This document shows, piece by piece, positions 7,244 through 16,390 of a DNA stretch of 64,000 nucleotides (its first letter is position 1; each line of letters opens with the position of its first letter). The notes under the pieces are model-generated. The model did not search any database. It had not been told where the DNA came from and saw nothing but the letters and a program-made list of their open reading frames with translations. Source of the stretch: JAJAZB01 sp964244295 (GTDB lineage Bacteria; Bacteroidota; Bacteroidia; Cytophagales; Spirosomataceae); the NCBI GenBank assembly GCA_964244295.1, contig CAXTIG010000011.1, positions 100,546 to 164,545 of the forward strand. Direction: 5' to 3'. A program made the translations under genes and the position numbers.

Positions 7244-9826
7244 GGGCTGCACCCCAAGCCGGTACGTATTAAGTTGCCCCGGCGCGAATTGAATGCCAAG
7301 CGACCTATTTGCCGGAGTCAATTCCCGCTCGTTCCGTTCGAGGTGGGTCGTCTGCCAGGCCCGGCGGATGGGTTGTGCCAACCGGATGGTCGGCGTAAGG
7401 GCCGCATTTTTTACGTTCCAAAACCGGGCAATCAACCCCTGACCGATGCCCTCTTCGCTGGGCTTGAGGCTCCAGAGCAACACGTTCTTGTCCGAAATCT
7501 GGAGCAGCGAATGGGTAGCGGCGGGGTAGCGGTCGGCGGCCCCCGTGACCGCGCCCGTGGCCAGCGGATTCTGGTGTTCGAGCGAAAAGCGCAGGGCGGC
7601 CAGCGCGTCGAAGGCCGCCGCGTGGGTCGTCAGCGCGAACTGGTAGCGGAAGACCGTGGCCCCGTTTTGCGCCACAATCCCCAGTTTAGGGCCGTCCACC
7701 TGCCCGCCCGCCAGGGCCGAAAGCTGCGGCGAGGTTTCCCAGAGCGAATCGACGGTGCTTTGGCCCAGCTTGAAAAAACTGCAATCCTGATTTGAAAGCG
7801 TAACCCCGTACTTCGATTCGCTCAGGTCGGCGAAGTGATTGAACGTCAGCCAGTCGTAGCGGGCGTTCTGGCTGGCGTAATGCCCGCCCCTGGTTTCTTT
7901 TTTGGCCGTCAAAATAGCGCCCAGTTCTTCGTGGTGCGTGGTCGGGGCTTTCAGGTTGAGCGAGAAAGCCCAGGTTTTTACGTCGCTGAAATTGGCCTGA
8001 ATGTGGTCGTCGATGTCGATGCGGGGGCTGTTGGCAAACAGCGTTACCCGCACAATGTGGGCGATCGGGTCAGCCGAAACCGCCCGGAGTGTGACCGACA
8101 CCGGCCCGGCGTTTTCAATTAAAACCGGGCTACCCGCGTCTTTATTTTTCGCCCCCAAATCGTTGAACAAGCGGCCCTCCACGGGCTGCACCACCGCCCG
8201 GTTGCCGGCCCGGAGGTCGGTTAGTTCGCTGATCACGCCCGACTTGCGGAGCCGAATCCGGTAGTGCGAATTCTGAATGGTCTCGCCCTGCACCCGCGCT
8301 GCTACCGGTTTTCGGGCGGGCGTACCCGGCTGGATTTCAAATACTTTGTAACCGACCGAAGGAATGTTCGCGGCCCAAATCCGCAGGTACTGCCCCTCCC
8401 CTTTCCGAATAAATTGGCTGGCCACTTCGGTGTTGGTTTGCAGGTCGATGACTTTGACCGGAGTTTTTCCAGAAAACGGAAAATCGGCCACGTCGCTGCG
8501 AACCCAACTCAGGGAGTTGAAGACATAGAATCGCGGGCGGGCACTGGCTTTCAGGTTTTGGCCCAACGCGGCCAATGCCCGGTTGTAGAGCGTATCCACG
8601 TAACCGGTGATGTGGTTTTTTTGCTTGAGTTGCCAGTCGGCCCGCGCCTGGCGGGAGACCGGCCCGTCGGCGGTCCAGTCGTGTTCCCAGTACAGGCCGT
8701 AGGCATCCCAGGCTTGGTTGCGGGCGGCGTTCAGATCGCTGGCGAACGTGTTGTGTTTGAGCGAAACAAACGCGGCCAGGGCTTCCGCCGAGCGGAGTTT
8801 TTCGGTCGCCCGCCGCACCTGAGCGGTGGTTTCGTTCATCGAAACGGGGTACAAATCCCACTCGTTGCCGTAACTCAGCGACTCGGCGGGCAGGTTGGGG
8901 TAGCTGCGGGCCACCTCCCGGAAAAAGTCTTCTTCGTTGGATACCCGCACCCGTTGCGCGGGCGTCGTACCCGTTTGCGCCGCCTGGACAAACGCGGGCG
9001 AAACGAAGGTACTCAGGTCGTCCCAGCCGTAGCCAAAGGCGGCGGCGACGTTGTACGGGTACGCCGATTGGGCGGATGTGGTATCGCAAAGCGTGGTCAA
9101 ATCCGTAATCGTGCGGGCCAGATTCGCCGCCAGCCCCGCCGTTTTGCGCTGGGGCCGGGTTTCGCCGTAGCCACCCAGCCCGGTGTTTTCCCCGATGAGG
9201 TTGTACCACTTCATGGTCACGCTGCGCCGGTCGGGACCCATGTAGCGGTACAATTGGTGGGACCGGTGGGCCAGGCTGGCGTTGGGTATCCGGCTCGCGC
9301 AACCACACACGCCCCGCCAACTGTACTTGGCTCCCGAACCCGCCCAGAGCGAACTCAAGCCCAGGGGCAAAGTTTGGTTTTCCATGCAAACCGCCATCGA
9401 AAACCGCAGGCCGTACTGCCGTTCGAGGCTCCCGGCGTAGAACATTCCCCGTAAAATAGCCTCGGTGGGCTGGCCTCCGTAGGTACTCACCAGCGAATTT
9501 AAGGGACTGCTGATGTGGCCGGATTTAACGTAGCCCATCAGCCGCTCGAACTGGGCCGGGCTGCGGTAGTTCTGGTAGGTTTTCAGCCAGTAGCTGCCGT
9601 CGCAGTTGAAGCGGGCCTGAAAATCATCCAGGTTGTTTTTGGTCGAATCGATTTGCCCCAGGTAATAATCCAGCATCCGCACGAAGGCCGTGTCGTACTG
9701 GGCTTCGTTGCCCGTCCACATGTAATCGGTGTGGTCGTCGTTGGCCAGGTAGAGGCGCTTGACCGACTGAGCCTGAAGGCTGAAGCCGAGGGTTAAAAGG
9801 CAGAGGGTGAGGAAGCCTGATTTCAT
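7241..9826 (-). CDS. Secreted GH38-like alpha-mannosidase-family hydrolase, paralogue 1
   Basis: A protein of 861 residues from the ATG at 9826, preferred over an ATG 12 codons upstream because it opens a signal peptide (MKSGFLTLCLLTLGFSLQAQ). The N-terminal domain resembles GH38: DDHTDYMW matches the zinc-binding HxDxGW region, followed by a segment like the family's glycan-site helices (YVKSGHISSPLNSL). My alignment puts ENQTLPLGL where GH38 enzymes have DSFGxxxxL, so Glu replaces the usual Asp nucleophile. The C-terminal half is beta-rich, as in GH38. It is last in an operon with SIS, permease, kinase and a second GH38-like gene. Periplasmic removal of mannose or a related sugar is inferred. 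Confidence 0.7.
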   Translation of the reverse strand: MKSGFLTLCLLTLGFSLQAQSVKRLYLANDDHTDYMWTGNEAQYDTAFVRMLDYYLGQIDSTKNNLDDFQARFNCDGSYWLKTYQNYRSPAQFERLMGYVKSGHISSPLNSLVSTYGGQPTEAILRGMFYAGSLERQYGLRFSMAVCMENQTLPLGLSSLWAGSGAKYSWRGVCGCASRIPNASLAHRSHQLYRYMGPDRRSVTMKWYNLIGENTGLGGYGETRPQRKTAGLAANLARTITDLTTLCDTTSAQSAYPYNVAAAFGYGWDDLSTFVSPAFVQAAQTGTTPAQRVRVSNEEDFFREVARSYPNLPAESLSYGNEWDLYPVSMNETTAQVRRATEKLRSAEALAAFVSLKHNTFASDLNAARNQAWDAYGLYWEHDWTADGPVSRQARADWQLKQKNHITGYVDTLYNRALAALGQNLKASARPRFYVFNSLSWVRSDVADFPFSGKTPVKVIDLQTNTEVASQFIRKGEGQYLRIWAANIPSVGYKVFEIQPGTPARKPVAARVQGETIQNSHYRIRLRKSGVISELTDLRAGNRAVVQPVEGRLFNDLGAKNKDAGSPVLIENAGPVSVTLRAVSADPIAHIVRVTLFANSPRIDIDDHIQANFSDVKTWAFSLNLKAPTTHHEELGAILTAKKETRGGHYASQNARYDWLTFNHFADLSESKYGVTLSNQDCSFFKLGQSTVDSLWETSPQLSALAGGQVDGPKLGIVAQNGATVFRYQFALTTHAAAFDALAALRFSLEHQNPLATGAVTGAADRYPAATHSLLQISDKNVLLWSLKPSEEGIGQGLIARFWNVKNAALTPTIRLAQPIRRAWQTTHLERNERELTPANRSLGIQFAPGQLNTYRLGVQP

Positions 9827-9866
9827 GCGGGTAGAGGTTGGGTACTTTCTAAAATCATTCAAAATT

Positions 9867-9920
9867 CCGCCTGGAAATACCCCTAATCCCCTAAAGGGGG
9901 TTGGGGGTATTTCCAGGCGG
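9867..9920. repeat. Inverted repeat (17 bp arms) with CCCCTAAAGGGGG core
   Basis: The arms CCGCCTGGAAATACCCC (9867-9883) and its complement (9904-9920) enclose CCCCTAAAGGGGGTTGGGG, a core common in Bacteroidota intergenic regions. A third partial unit (GTATTTCCAGGAGGG) follows. It lies between the SIS stop and the GH38-like start. The same core occurs at 32724-32805. Confidence 0.7.
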
Positions 9921-9940
9921 GTATTTCCAGGAGGGTATTT

Positions 9941-10861
9941 TCAAACCGCCTCCGTCACCTTCCCTCCCACCACAAACGTCTCCCCGATATTCAGTTTCAG
10001 CGCCAGAAAATAGGCCATGAAATTGAAAGGAATGATGGTGTGTAGAATGGAAAAATGCTCCTCCTCGTCAGGGGCTTCCACCGTGAAGACGTGCGCCCCG
10101 GCTTCCGCAACGAGTTCCGACAAGCGAAGGCTGCGTTCGTAGGCTTCGCCCTTCGCCAGAATCTGGATGACGATGCTGTTTTGGGCGGTTTCTTTGGGGC
10201 CGTGGTCGTACTGGGCCATCGGCAGGCCGTGGAAAGCCAGCTTCGTGCTTTCACTCAAAATCAGCGCCGCCTCCAGCGCGGTGGCGATGTTGGGGCCGCT
10301 GCCGGTGACGTAGATGCCGTGAATCGGGTGCCGGTTTAAGATTTCAAAAACCTCGTTCGCCAGCCGTTCGCCTTGTTCACGGTAGCGGCCGAAGTTTTCC
10401 GCAATCCGCTCGACCGACGCAGCGGGCGAAAATCCGAAACCTTTGAACAGCGCCACCAGCGTATTCACGTAGGTTTTCGAGGAAGAATACTGCTCCTCTC
10501 CTGCCAAAATCGGTACGGTCTGGCTGACGTTCGGTGCCGTACAAAGTTCGCTTTCGGTGTAGTTGGAAACGGCCACGTAGTGCCCGAACAAGTCGCGGCA
10601 CCAAAGCACCTCGCTGCTCCGGCCCGACTGCGACAACAGCACCGCCAACGGCGCGGTCTTTCCTTTTGCCAGGTAATAAAAATACTCCGATGCCAACTCC
10701 GGGTAAATCGGTAAACCCAGGTATTTAAACGCCAGCGGAGCGAAGTACGACGACCCCATGCCGAGGTACGGGACGTGTAGGGGCAGCGGCTCGAAGGGAT
10801 TGTTCAACGCGTCTTTTGCGCGCGCGGGAATCTCTAAGATTTCTTGCAGGATGGCGTTCAT
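9941..10861 (-). CDS. SIS domain sugar-phosphate isomerase / deaminase-like protein
   Basis: A 306-residue cytoplasmic protein with two SIS (sugar isomerase) modules, in the GlmS-isomerase / AgaS-like group. Visible phosphosugar-binding motifs are LGMGSSYFAP near residue 35, LLSQSGRSSEV in the first module, and VTGSGPNIATALEAALILSESTK in the second. It has no N-terminal glutaminase domain, so it is not a complete GlmS. Together with the ROK kinase two genes upstream it would act on a phosphorylated sugar or amino sugar released by the GH38-like enzymes. Confidence 0.82.
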   Translation of the reverse strand: MNAILQEILEIPARAKDALNNPFEPLPLHVPYLGMGSSYFAPLAFKYLGLPIYPELASEYFYYLAKGKTAPLAVLLSQSGRSSEVLWCRDLFGHYVAVSNYTESELCTAPNVSQTVPILAGEEQYSSSKTYVNTLVALFKGFGFSPAASVERIAENFGRYREQGERLANEVFEILNRHPIHGIYVTGSGPNIATALEAALILSESTKLAFHGLPMAQYDHGPKETAQNSIVIQILAKGEAYERSLRLSELVAEAGAHVFTVEAPDEEEHFSILHTIIPFNFMAYFLALKLNIGETFVVGGKVTEAV

Positions 10862-10900
10862 TTCTTGCGGTTTTTACGGGCTTTTTTTCGATTGCAACGA

Positions 10901-11018
10901 TGTCACGCTGAACTTTGTCCCGGCATGGAATGCGAAGCGCCTTTGGCCCTTCGGAAACGATTTCCCATCTCCAAGCGGCGCTTCGCATTCCATGCCGGGA
11001 CAAAGCTCAGCGTGACAA
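10901..11018. repeat. Long hairpin repeat (about 40 bp arms, GTCACGCTGA family)
   Basis: The left arm runs 10901-10940 and begins TGTCACGCTGA. The right arm (10977-11018) is its near-exact complement and ends CAGCGTGACA. The loop is about 36 nt. The arm ends match the outer ends of the hairpin at 31142-31223 and a half copy near 40126. It fills the gap between the permease and SIS genes and may separate their transcription. Confidence 0.8.
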
Positions 11019-11039
11019 GATTACCCCTGTTTTGGAAGA

Positions 11040-11960
11040 CTAAACAGGTTTTTCATCCAGTACCGCTTTCGGCGTTTCGTACGACAGGGTCAAGGCCCCG
11101 ACGATGGCGAGTAAAATGCCCAGTGATTCGACGAAGGACAGGCTTTCCGAAAGAAAAATAATCGCCAGCACAATCGTGAAAACGGGCTGCAAAGCCCCGG
11201 CAATCGTGGTAACCTTCGAGGCTTTTCCCTCGGCGCTGTAGGCGGCAAAACTCGCCAGCACGCCCAGGCCATTGAGCAGCCCCGCCAGCGAACCAAGCGC
11301 CAGGGTGTTGCTGGACATCGCCAACTTCGCCCAGCCAAACGTCACAAAAATCAAGGCGATAACCACCGAGGAAACGAGGAAACTGAGGTACGACCACTCG
11401 GCGGAGATAAAATTGGTCGTCTCCTTCTGCGCCGCGCTGAACACGCCCCAAAACACCAGCGCCACCAGCGAATACAACAGCCACGAATTCAGACCGATGT
11501 TTTTGAAGAACGCCGAGGGGTTTTCAAACAACAGCGACTCGCCCGACAGCATCACCACGGCGGGAATCGCCAGCAAAATGCCGATGGAGTTAATCCAGTT
11601 GAGCTTTTCCTTGAAAACCAATAAGGCGATGCCAATGGTGACGAGCGGGTACAAGTTCGTGACCGGAATCACGATGGCCGCCAGACCGCCCGTGCTGAAG
11701 GCCTGGTACACGGCCACGTTGCCCGTCACGGCCAACACGCCCGCGAGCAGCCCCCAAAGAATGCCCCGGCGGTTGGGCCGGGTGGCGCGGAGGCGTTTTA
11801 AAATCAGCGGCAGCGTGAGCAGCATCCCGACGCTGAACAACAGGTGGTTGGTAAACGGGCTAACGTCGGCGGAAATCAGTTTGGCGACCACGCCCCAGGT
11901 ACCCCAAAAAGCGGCGGCGGCGATGGAGTACAGAATCCAGGGTTCGAGTTTGCTGCGCAT
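11040..11960 (-). CDS. DMT family transporter (EamA domains)
   Basis: A 306-residue inner-membrane protein with ten predicted hydrophobic segments in two EamA repeats. The first begins ILYSIAAAAFWGTWGVVAKL; the second begins around LYSLVALVFWGVFSAAQK. It belongs to the drug/metabolite transporter superfamily, and its form resembles sugar or nucleotide-sugar carriers. It lies 8 bp downstream of the ROK kinase and is clearly cotranscribed. Context makes import of the monosaccharide released by the GH38-like enzymes the most likely role (inference). Confidence 0.83.
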   Translation of the reverse strand: MRSKLEPWILYSIAAAAFWGTWGVVAKLISADVSPFTNHLLFSVGMLLTLPLILKRLRATRPNRRGILWGLLAGVLAVTGNVAVYQAFSTGGLAAIVIPVTNLYPLVTIGIALLVFKEKLNWINSIGILLAIPAVVMLSGESLLFENPSAFFKNIGLNSWLLYSLVALVFWGVFSAAQKETTNFISAEWSYLSFLVSSVVIALIFVTFGWAKLAMSSNTLALGSLAGLLNGLGVLASFAAYSAEGKASKVTTIAGALQPVFTIVLAIIFLSESLSFVESLGILLAIVGALTLSYETPKAVLDEKPV

Positions 11961-11968
11961 GAGATTTT

Positions 11969-12886
11969 TTAGTTAAAGAGGGCGGCACTCCCCAAAATAC
12001 CCGCCTGCTCTTCCAGTTCGGAGGTCGCAATCCTGACCCGGTACGCTTTGTAGGATTTCAGCAAAGCCGGGCTGTGCAGGCCCTCCGCGTCGGCCTTCAG
12101 GCCTTTGGCAATTCCCCCGCCCAGTACGACGAGGTCGGGGGCGTAGAGGTTGACGTAGTTGTCGATGCCGGTTCGGAGGTATCCGAGGTATTCCTCCACA
12201 ATCACCTCGGCATCCTCGTTTCCGGCTTTTCGTTCGTTGAAAATCGTCTCGGCGGTCGGGGGCAAGGCCGGGTACTGCTGCTCCCACCCGAACCGACCAG
12301 CAATCCGGCCAATCCCCGACCCCGAAACCAGCGATTCGAGGCAACCGGTTTTACCGCAGTAACAGACGAACTCGTCGCTGGTCACGGTTTGGTGCCCGCC
12401 CATGTGGGCGAAGGGCAGCGGCCCGTCCAGTTTGCCGCCGATGGTGAAACCCAGTCCTAACCCGGTGCCGAGCGTCAGCGTGAGTACGCGGTCGAAGCCC
12501 CGGCCCCGCCCGTAAATCGCCTCACCCAGGGCCACTACCCGCGCGTCGTTGTCGGCCCGGCAGGGCAGGCCGTGCGCGGCTTCGAGGTAGTGGGTGAGCG
12601 GGTAGTCTTCCATAAATTCCAGAAATCCGTAGGTCGAATCGACCGTGCCGTCGGCGAAGACGAAACCCGGCACGCCGATGCCCACACCCGCCAGGGTAGC
12701 CCCGTCGGCGACGGCCTGGGCTTTGAAGGCGTCGATGGCTTCGCCGAGGTGGTTTAGAAACTGCGCGCCGTCTTTGGTTTCGGTAGGGGCAATCCGCAGG
12801 ACTTCCACCTGCCCGGTCGCCAGATTCACCAACCCGATTTTGGTGCGGGTGCCGCCGATGTCGATGCCGATGGCGAGGGTTTTCAA
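11969..12886 (-). CDS. ROK family sugar kinase
   Basis: A 305-residue cytoplasmic kinase. The ATP-binding motif IGIDIGGTRTKIG is at the N-terminus, and the ROK zinc motif CYCGKTGCLESL with the preceding HMGGH is in the middle. NDARVVALGEAIYG and LGTGLGLG are the sugar and phosphate loops. There is no HTH, so this is a kinase rather than a NagC/Mlc-type repressor. It starts 1 bp after the stop of the upstream GH38-like gene, showing tight coupling. The substrate is likely a hexose or N-acetylhexosamine. Confidence 0.9.
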   Translation of the reverse strand: MKTLAIGIDIGGTRTKIGLVNLATGQVEVLRIAPTETKDGAQFLNHLGEAIDAFKAQAVADGATLAGVGIGVPGFVFADGTVDSTYGFLEFMEDYPLTHYLEAAHGLPCRADNDARVVALGEAIYGRGRGFDRVLTLTLGTGLGLGFTIGGKLDGPLPFAHMGGHQTVTSDEFVCYCGKTGCLESLVSGSGIGRIAGRFGWEQQYPALPPTAETIFNERKAGNEDAEVIVEEYLGYLRTGIDNYVNLYAPDLVVLGGGIAKGLKADAEGLHSPALLKSYKAYRVRIATSELEEQAGILGSAALFN

Positions 12887-12887
12887 A

Positions 12888-15503
12888 TCAGTGCGTGAGG
12901 TGTAGCCGGTACGTGTTCAATTGCGTCGGGGCAAAGCTAACCCGCAATCGCCCGTTCGTTGGTTGCAAAACGCCCTCGTTGGTTTCCAGGTGCGTCGTTT
13001 GCCGGGCTTGGCGAATTGGCGAGGCGACGGTCAGCGTGGGCGTAGCCGTCTTCGCCGCGACGTTCCACCAGCGGGTAATCAATCCTTCGCCGATGCCGTC
13101 TTCGCTGGGTTTCACGCCCCAGAGCAGCACGGCCGGGTCGTCGCTGCGGATCAGGGAAAACGTCGGGCTGGGGTAGGTATCCTTCGCGCCGGTCACGACG
13201 CCCGTCACGAGTGGGTTTTGGTGTTCCAACGAAAATTTCAGGGCGGCGACCGGCTCAAAATCTCCTTGGTGGGTAGTCAGGGCAAACTGGTAGCGGAACC
13301 CGGTCTCGCCGTTTTGGTCAAAAATGCCCAGCACACCGTTGTCTTCCCGCTTTTTATCGACCGTCCCGCCCGCCAGAGCGTTCAATTGCGGCGACTGCTC
13401 CCAGAGCGAATCGACGGTGCTTTTTCCCAGTTTGAAAAAACTACAATCCTGATTCGACAGCGTAACGCCGTAGGCTGGCTCGCTCAGGTCGGCGAAGTGG
13501 TTGAAGGTCTGGTAGTCGAGGCGGGCGTTCTGGGCGGCGTAGTGGCCGCCGCGGCTTTCTTTTTTGGCGGTCAGAATCGCGCCCAGTTCTTCGTGGTGGG
13601 TGGTGGGGTTGATCAGGTTGAACGAGAACGCCCAGGTTTTTACGTCCTTGAAATTGGCCTGCAAACTGTCTTCGATGTCGATGCGGGAGAGGTGGGCAAA
13701 CACTGTGACCCGCACCACGTGCGGAATCGGATTCGCGGAGACTGCCTTCAGCGTCAGCGACACCGGCCCCGCGTTTTCGACCACGACCGCGTTGCCATCC
13801 TGGTGGTTTGAGAAACCCAAATCGTTCAGAAATTTTCCGTCGAGGTCCTTGACCAACGACCGCCCGGCGAGGCTATCGACCCACTCGGTAATGGCCCCCG
13901 ACGGACTCAGCCGCAGGCGGTAGCGGGCGTTGCGCAGCGTTCCCCCAGCGACGGTCGCGGCGGGCGGCAAGGCGGCGGGTTTCCCCGATTTCAACTCAAA
14001 AATCTTGTAGCCGACCGAGGGAATATTTTCGGCAAAAAACCGCAGGAACCGGCTTCCGCCCTTCGTCACCAACTGGCTCGGCGTTTCTTTTCCGGTCGCC
14101 GCGTCCACAACCCGCACCGGATACGCCCCGGCGTAGGCGAAATCGGCCACGTCGCTGCGGGTCCAACTCAGCGGGTTGAAGACGTAAAACCGGGGGTTGG
14201 CGGCTTTTTTAAGTTGCGAGCCGAGGGTGCGGGCCGAGAGCAAAAACAGCGAATCGACGTAGCCGCTGATTTGCCCCTGAATCTTGTTTTGCCAGGTGGC
14301 CCGCACGGGGCGTTTCACCGGGCCGTCGGCGGTCCAGTTGTGTTCCCAGTACATCCCGAAGCCTTCCCAGGCCCCATTCCGGGCGGCGGTGAGGCGGTCG
14401 GCGAAGGCGGGGGATTTCAACGCAACCAGCGAGGCCAGGCCCTCGGCGGCGCGTAATTTTTCGGTCGAACGCCGCACCCGGGCGGTGGTTTCGTTCATCG
14501 AGGCGCAGTACAAATCCCACTCGTTGCCGTAGCTCACCGCCTCGGCGGGCAGGTTGGGGTAGGTTCGGGCCACGTCTTCAAAAAAATCTTCTTCGTTGGA
14601 AATCCGCACTTTCCGAGTGGCTGTGGTTTCGAGTTTGGCCGCTTCGAGGAAAGGTTGGGAGGTGAAATTATCGAGGTCGTCGTGGCCGTAGCCGAAGGCC
14701 CCGGCCACGTTGTAGGGGTAGGCTGACCCCGCCGAAACCGTGTCGCACATCGCGTCGAGCCGCCGCACCGTCTCCCGAATGTCTTTGAGTTTGTCTTTCG
14801 ATTTAATGACCAGGCGGCATTCGGCGTAGCCGCCAAAGGGCGCGGTGCGGCGTTCGTCGTACACGTACCATTTCATCAACACGCCCGACGAATCCAGCCC
14901 GGCGTAGCGGTAGAGTTGGTGGCGGCGGTTGGCCCGGCTTTCGAGGGTCATCTGACTACCGTAACCCCCGATTCCCTTCCAACTGTATTTCACCCCCGAC
15001 CCGGCCCAGAGCGAAGCCAACCCCAGCGGAATGGTGTTGTTTTCCATCGCCTCGGCCAGTCGAAAGCGTAGGTTGTACTGGCGTTCCAAAGCCCCGGCGT
15101 AGTACATTCCGCGCAGCACGGCCTCGGTCGGCTGCGCCCCGTAGCAACTCACCAGGGTGTTCATCGGGCTGCCGATGTGCCCGGAACGAATGGCCCCGAT
15201 GAGCCGGTTGAACTGCGCCGGGGAGCGGTATTTCTGGTAAGCCCGGAGCCAGTAGCTGCCGTCGGTGTTGAAGCGAGCCTGAAAATCGGAGGGACTGGCC
15301 TTCGTGGAGTCGATTTGCCGGAGGTAAAAATCGAGCATCTGCACGAAGGCCGTGTCGTATTTGGCTTCGTTGGCCGACCACATGTAGTCGGTGTGGTCGT
15401 CGTTGGCTAAGTACAGGCGCTTGACGGCGGTCCGGCGATCCGGTTGGGCGTTGGCCCACGTAAGACCAAGCAGAAAAAGAACGAAGGCGGGCAGTTGTTT
15501 CAA
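12888..15503 (-). CDS. Secreted GH38-like alpha-mannosidase-family hydrolase, paralogue 2
   Basis: An 871-residue paralogue of the 7241-9826 product, alignable throughout. The signal peptide is MKQLPAFVLFLLGLTWANAQ. Putative zinc ligands are H37 and D39 in DDHTDYMW. E154 in MENNTIPLG aligns with the GH38 Asp nucleophile. YGHDDLDNF and WEHNWTADGP are shared with the paralogue. It heads the GH38/ROK/permease/SIS/GH38 operon. Two enzymes kept side by side suggest different linkages or an exo/endo split (inference). Confidence 0.7.
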   Translation of the reverse strand: MKQLPAFVLFLLGLTWANAQPDRRTAVKRLYLANDDHTDYMWSANEAKYDTAFVQMLDFYLRQIDSTKASPSDFQARFNTDGSYWLRAYQKYRSPAQFNRLIGAIRSGHIGSPMNTLVSCYGAQPTEAVLRGMYYAGALERQYNLRFRLAEAMENNTIPLGLASLWAGSGVKYSWKGIGGYGSQMTLESRANRRHQLYRYAGLDSSGVLMKWYVYDERRTAPFGGYAECRLVIKSKDKLKDIRETVRRLDAMCDTVSAGSAYPYNVAGAFGYGHDDLDNFTSQPFLEAAKLETTATRKVRISNEEDFFEDVARTYPNLPAEAVSYGNEWDLYCASMNETTARVRRSTEKLRAAEGLASLVALKSPAFADRLTAARNGAWEGFGMYWEHNWTADGPVKRPVRATWQNKIQGQISGYVDSLFLLSARTLGSQLKKAANPRFYVFNPLSWTRSDVADFAYAGAYPVRVVDAATGKETPSQLVTKGGSRFLRFFAENIPSVGYKIFELKSGKPAALPPAATVAGGTLRNARYRLRLSPSGAITEWVDSLAGRSLVKDLDGKFLNDLGFSNHQDGNAVVVENAGPVSLTLKAVSANPIPHVVRVTVFAHLSRIDIEDSLQANFKDVKTWAFSFNLINPTTHHEELGAILTAKKESRGGHYAAQNARLDYQTFNHFADLSEPAYGVTLSNQDCSFFKLGKSTVDSLWEQSPQLNALAGGTVDKKREDNGVLGIFDQNGETGFRYQFALTTHQGDFEPVAALKFSLEHQNPLVTGVVTGAKDTYPSPTFSLIRSDDPAVLLWGVKPSEDGIGEGLITRWWNVAAKTATPTLTVASPIRQARQTTHLETNEGVLQPTNGRLRVSFAPTQLNTYRLHLTH

Positions 15504-15550
15504 GGGGTGATTCGGCTAAAATTTTGCATTGGATTTTCCCAAACACCGCC

Positions 15551-16156
15551 TTACTTTTTCGGCGGAACGTAGGCGGGCAACGCAAACTGCGGATTGAACC
15601 GATAACTCGCCAGGTTAATGGCATCAGTGCCTTTGACATTCGTGACCCTCATCGAGTACGTCCCTTTTTTGAGTTCGATTCCCGTTTTGGTCAGGGTTTT
15701 AAACAGGTACCATTTCTGGGTGTTGGGTACGGAAATCAACCCGGTTTTGTCCACGCCGTCGAATTCGATTTTAAAGGCTCCCGCCTCCGCCCCGTCTTTC
15801 CAACCCGCGACGACAAACTCCGCGTCGTAGCGTCCTTCGTAATCCACCTGCACGGTGTAGTTGTACCACTCGCCTTCCCGGATGGCGGCGAGCATCATCG
15901 TTCCCCAGCCTTGTTCGAGTTCAACGGGCGTTTTCCGGTAGGCCAGCCCCAGCGCCCGGGGGCCGGTTTTGGCGTCGGGTTCCATCACCGGTTCCACGTT
16001 GTGAAAAGCGACGCCTTCGGGGCCTTCGTCAAAATTCTCCGCATTGATGGTGCCCGGAATTCGGGCCGCTTTGCCGCCGAATGGCGTGCTTTGCGCGATG
16101 GCAATCGGTTGAGAAAGGGCCACGGCGAGCAGGGTGAAAAGGAGGATTTTTTTCAT
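15551..16156 (-). CDS. Secreted CBM6-like carbohydrate-binding protein
   Basis: A 201-residue protein with signal peptide MKKILLFTLLAVALSQPIAIAQ, then one beta-sandwich module of the CBM6/CBM35 type. Evidence is the N-terminal IPGTINAENFDEGPEGVAFH, EGEWYNYTVQVDYEGRYDAEF, and a tail with KKGTYSMRVTN. There is no attached catalytic domain, so it probably binds glycan or presents it to neighbouring enzymes in the periplasm. It is separated from the GH38-like gene by 47 bp on the same strand. Confidence 0.75.
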   Translation of the reverse strand: MKKILLFTLLAVALSQPIAIAQSTPFGGKAARIPGTINAENFDEGPEGVAFHNVEPVMEPDAKTGPRALGLAYRKTPVELEQGWGTMMLAAIREGEWYNYTVQVDYEGRYDAEFVVAGWKDGAEAGAFKIEFDGVDKTGLISVPNTQKWYLFKTLTKTGIELKKGTYSMRVTNVKGTDAINLASYRFNPQFALPAYVPPKK

Positions 16157-16249
16157 GGATAACCAGGTTTAGGGATACTTGCGTCGACAGGAAAAAGTAG
16201 GTTTGAGGACGTTCACTTCACAAAGCTGTTCAGGATTCCGATTTTTTAG

Positions 16250-16345
16250 GTGCGGAGGTCACCCTGAGCGTAGTCGAAGGGCGTGCGGTGGGCAACTCGG
16301 CGGCCCGCGCACGCCCTTCGACTACACTCAGGGTGACCTCCGCAC
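16250..16345. repeat. Long hairpin repeat (38 bp arms, CACCCTGAGCGTAGTCGAAGG family)
   Basis: The left arm is 16250-16287 and the right arm 16308-16345, with one mismatch (GAGCGTAG against CTACACTC) and a ~20 nt GC-rich loop. The arm core CCCTGAGCGTAGTCGAAGG is a widespread Bacteroidota intergenic repeat. It lies in the 16157-16390 gap, which has no other feature. Confidence 0.85.
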
Positions 16346-16390
16346 GATTCAGCTACTTTTTTGAAACCCTAAAAACAGTTTCCTCTTTTT

